From positions 1,638,501 through 1,702,500 of the forward strand of contig CM072876.1 of NCBI GenBank assembly GCA_036937835.1: a stretch of 64,000 nt of DNA. Reading direction: 5' to 3'. Every line of letters starts with the position of its first letter. Positions within the stretch are counted from its first letter, which is position 1. Below are positions 62,397 to 64,000 of this stretch, piece by piece. The translations under genes and the position numbers were made by a program. The notes beneath the pieces are model-generated. The model did not search any database and was not told the DNA's origin. It was given only the letters and a program-made list of their open reading frames with translations. Origin of the DNA: Pampus argenteus. Taxonomy: Eukaryota > Chordata > Actinopteri > Scombriformes > Stromateidae.

Positions 62397-63633
62397 GCTT
62401 AAATTTGCTGATCAAGATTAAGTCACGTTTGGATTTAGATTTATTTTACATTAAAAAGTGACCAATATTTATGTTTGACTTTGATTTTAAACCCACATTT
62501 TCCAAGCAGTCAGCTGATTTGGGCCAGTTGTTGATGTACTCGGGTTTGTTTTTATCACCAGAGGCACCAAATCTCAGCCTGTTGTGGCTCGTGTGTGGCT
62601 GCCAGATGTGGTTAATGTTTAGTTTAAGCTAACATCGGGCTTTGGGTGGTATGTGTGGTAACCTGAATCAGGCTGAGATCCGGTCACGGAGCCCTGTATG
62701 CGACTGTGACTACATGGCAGAGAAAACTAACTATAAAATTCACAAATGATACACGTTATTATCATTTACAGGTTGCTCTCTTTCTGAGTCTGGTTTCTTT
62801 TCTTCTGGTTTTGAATCTATATTTTTGTTATCGTCAACACATCCCATTAATAAAAGACGAAAAACAACATTGTGTTACTGCTGAATGTAAATCTTTAAAA
62901 ACGGGTCATACATGTACAAATATGACTAACACAGGAGTTAATAGTACTTATGTTGTGGGTTAGTAATCAAACCTGAATAAAAACTTTACACTGTTAGCTT
63001 AGACATGATGTTAGCGTTCAACAACTACAGCTCCCATGAGGCTTTGAGGGTTCGGACTCATGGGATATGTTGTTAAATACCAACAAAGCTAATTTATGAT
63101 ATGTGTATATAATTATTTATTTACTTGAAAATGGTCAGAAAAGCAAACATGATGACGTGTCGTAACTCTTTGTGCTCATTTGTTCCTCGCCGTCTCTTTA
63201 CATGTTGCTTCTATTAAGGCATCATAACACAGGTGTTGCCTGATGCCGTGCACACGTAAGGTATGTGGGACGATTTTGAGTTTGTGTTGATTCTTTGTGA
63301 TTAAAGTCGAGTTGAACCTTTTTGTGTTTTTGAGGTTTGTCTCTAATGGACAGAAGTTTGGTGTAAACACAGTTTTCTTCTTGTAATCAGCCTGGATCTG
63401 CTGCGTTTTCCACTGACAGAAGTTTCTGGTAACCTTTAAGGGCTGACGTCTGCGTTGTGAGCTGTACCTGACTTCTTAATGAGGGTGAGCTTGAGGGTTT
63501 GTGTTTAGTCTTCATTCGACCTGCTGTGACGGTTGCTGGCATACGGGTGTGTGTCCCCCCCCTTCCCCCTCCTCCCCCCTATAAACACTGAAAGACTGAG
63601 AGCCGTGTGTTTGTGTGTGTGCACATTGTGCCA

Positions 63634-63646
63634 CCCCCAGGGGGCG
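63634..63646 (+). promoter_or_regulatory. CTCF-type core, one mismatch
   Basis: cccccagggggcg fits CCASYAGRKGGCR with one mismatch. Confidence 0.3.
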
Positions 63647-63947
63647 ACAGGTGCCACGGCAACATGAAACCCTGCAGAGTGACACAGTGAAAGAGTGAGA
63701 GAGAGATGGTGAGAAGTGAAGAGAGAGAGACATTAACTATGTGGACATCTTAATATTACGTCCACAGATTGTACGTAAAGACGGATGCAACGAGGCGTGA
63801 CGTCACAGCCCAGAGTTGCTGCTTATTGTCACCTTTTCTGAGGCTAACGTTAGCTACTTTAGCTAACAGAGCAGATATTGTCATCGATATTGTAACATTA
63901 GCCAGATGGAGCATCTAGTGGCCGCTTTATGGGCCGTACAGGGCTGG

Positions 63948-63972
63948 GGTGTCCGTATACTTTTGACCGATG
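63948..63972 (+). mobile_element. Possible DNA-transposon end remnant
   Basis: ggggtgtccgtatacttttg resembles the ggggtgtccacatacttttg ends of Tc1/mariner-type elements common in fish. Only one end lies in the window. Confidence 0.35.
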
Positions 63973-64000
63973 ACAGAGATAGATGGCAGATAGTATGATG

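Larger units (their letters stand above)
42580..64000 (+). other. Putative first intron of hivep2
   Basis: If the 42579 donor is real, the rest of the window is intron. No zinc-finger or other conserved coding exon is visible to the end of the window, in keeping with the long 5' introns of HIVEP genes. The stretch holds many simple repeats, dispersed repeats and possible regulatory motifs, which are listed separately. Confidence 0.4.

Noticed and set aside
61576..62421. Frames of 163-279 codons such as repeated CIPVCLYS or EYRQTGIQTD
   Set aside because: Products of the 16/12-bp minisatellite, open on both strands, with no gene context.

Overview
The window is nuclear DNA of a ray-finned fish, most likely a spiny-rayed teleost. 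Genes are split by GT-AG introns, the spaces between them are full of long (CA/TG)n, (CT)n and minisatellite arrays, and several interspersed repeats typical of teleost genomes recur. No bacterial, viral or organellar gene organisation is present. The species cannot be named from the sequence.

Four protein-coding genes can be read. From left to right: pex3 (minus strand, 12 coding exons, 9122-12529), adat2 (plus strand, 6 coding exons, 13125-15614), aig1 (minus strand, 6 coding exons, 18868-29715) and a TRIM-family RING E3 ligase with its whole coding region in one exon (plus strand, 31892-33547). pex3 and adat2 are head to head and share a 595-bp upstream region. adat2 and aig1 are tail to tail. 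The pex3-adat2-aig1 order and relative orientations match the human 6q24 block FUCA2-PEX3-ADAT2-AIG1-HIVEP2. The GC-rich, CpG-rich stretch near 41.85-42.58 kb ends in a consensus splice donor on the plus strand. It sits where synteny predicts the 5' non-coding exon of hivep2, so 42.58-64.0 kb is best read as hivep2 intron. This assignment rests on position and strand only; no hivep2 coding exon is in the window.

Region by region: 1-9.1 kb has no recognisable gene but holds dispersed repeats, a 22-bp minisatellite and a short (TTAGGG)4 tract. 9.1-15.7 kb is the compact pex3/adat2 pair. 15.7-29.9 kb is mostly aig1 introns, including a 1.3-kb CT-rich minisatellite. 30-34.6 kb is the TRIM gene between two near-identical direct repeats carrying a 47-bp tandem array. 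34.6-41.8 kb is intergenic, with an L2/Rex-like LINE relic and a Tc1-like end. 41.8-64 kb is the putative hivep2 promoter and intron, with purine/pyrimidine satellites, a remnant of a BED/hAT-type (GTF2IRD2-like) reading frame behind a ZNF143-type motif, and tandem E-box arrays.

The genes do not form one pathway. PEX3 is the peroxisomal membrane docking factor, ADAT2 the catalytic half of the tRNA wobble A-to-I deaminase, AIG1 a membrane threonine hydrolase of fatty-acid esters of hydroxy fatty acids, and the TRIM protein probably an innate-immunity-type ubiquitin ligase. No novel system was demonstrated. The best leads are the TRIM insertion between repeats in an otherwise conserved block, UG-repeat-flanked adat2 exon 3, repeated RFX X-box palindromes, and the E-box arrays in the putative hivep2 intron.
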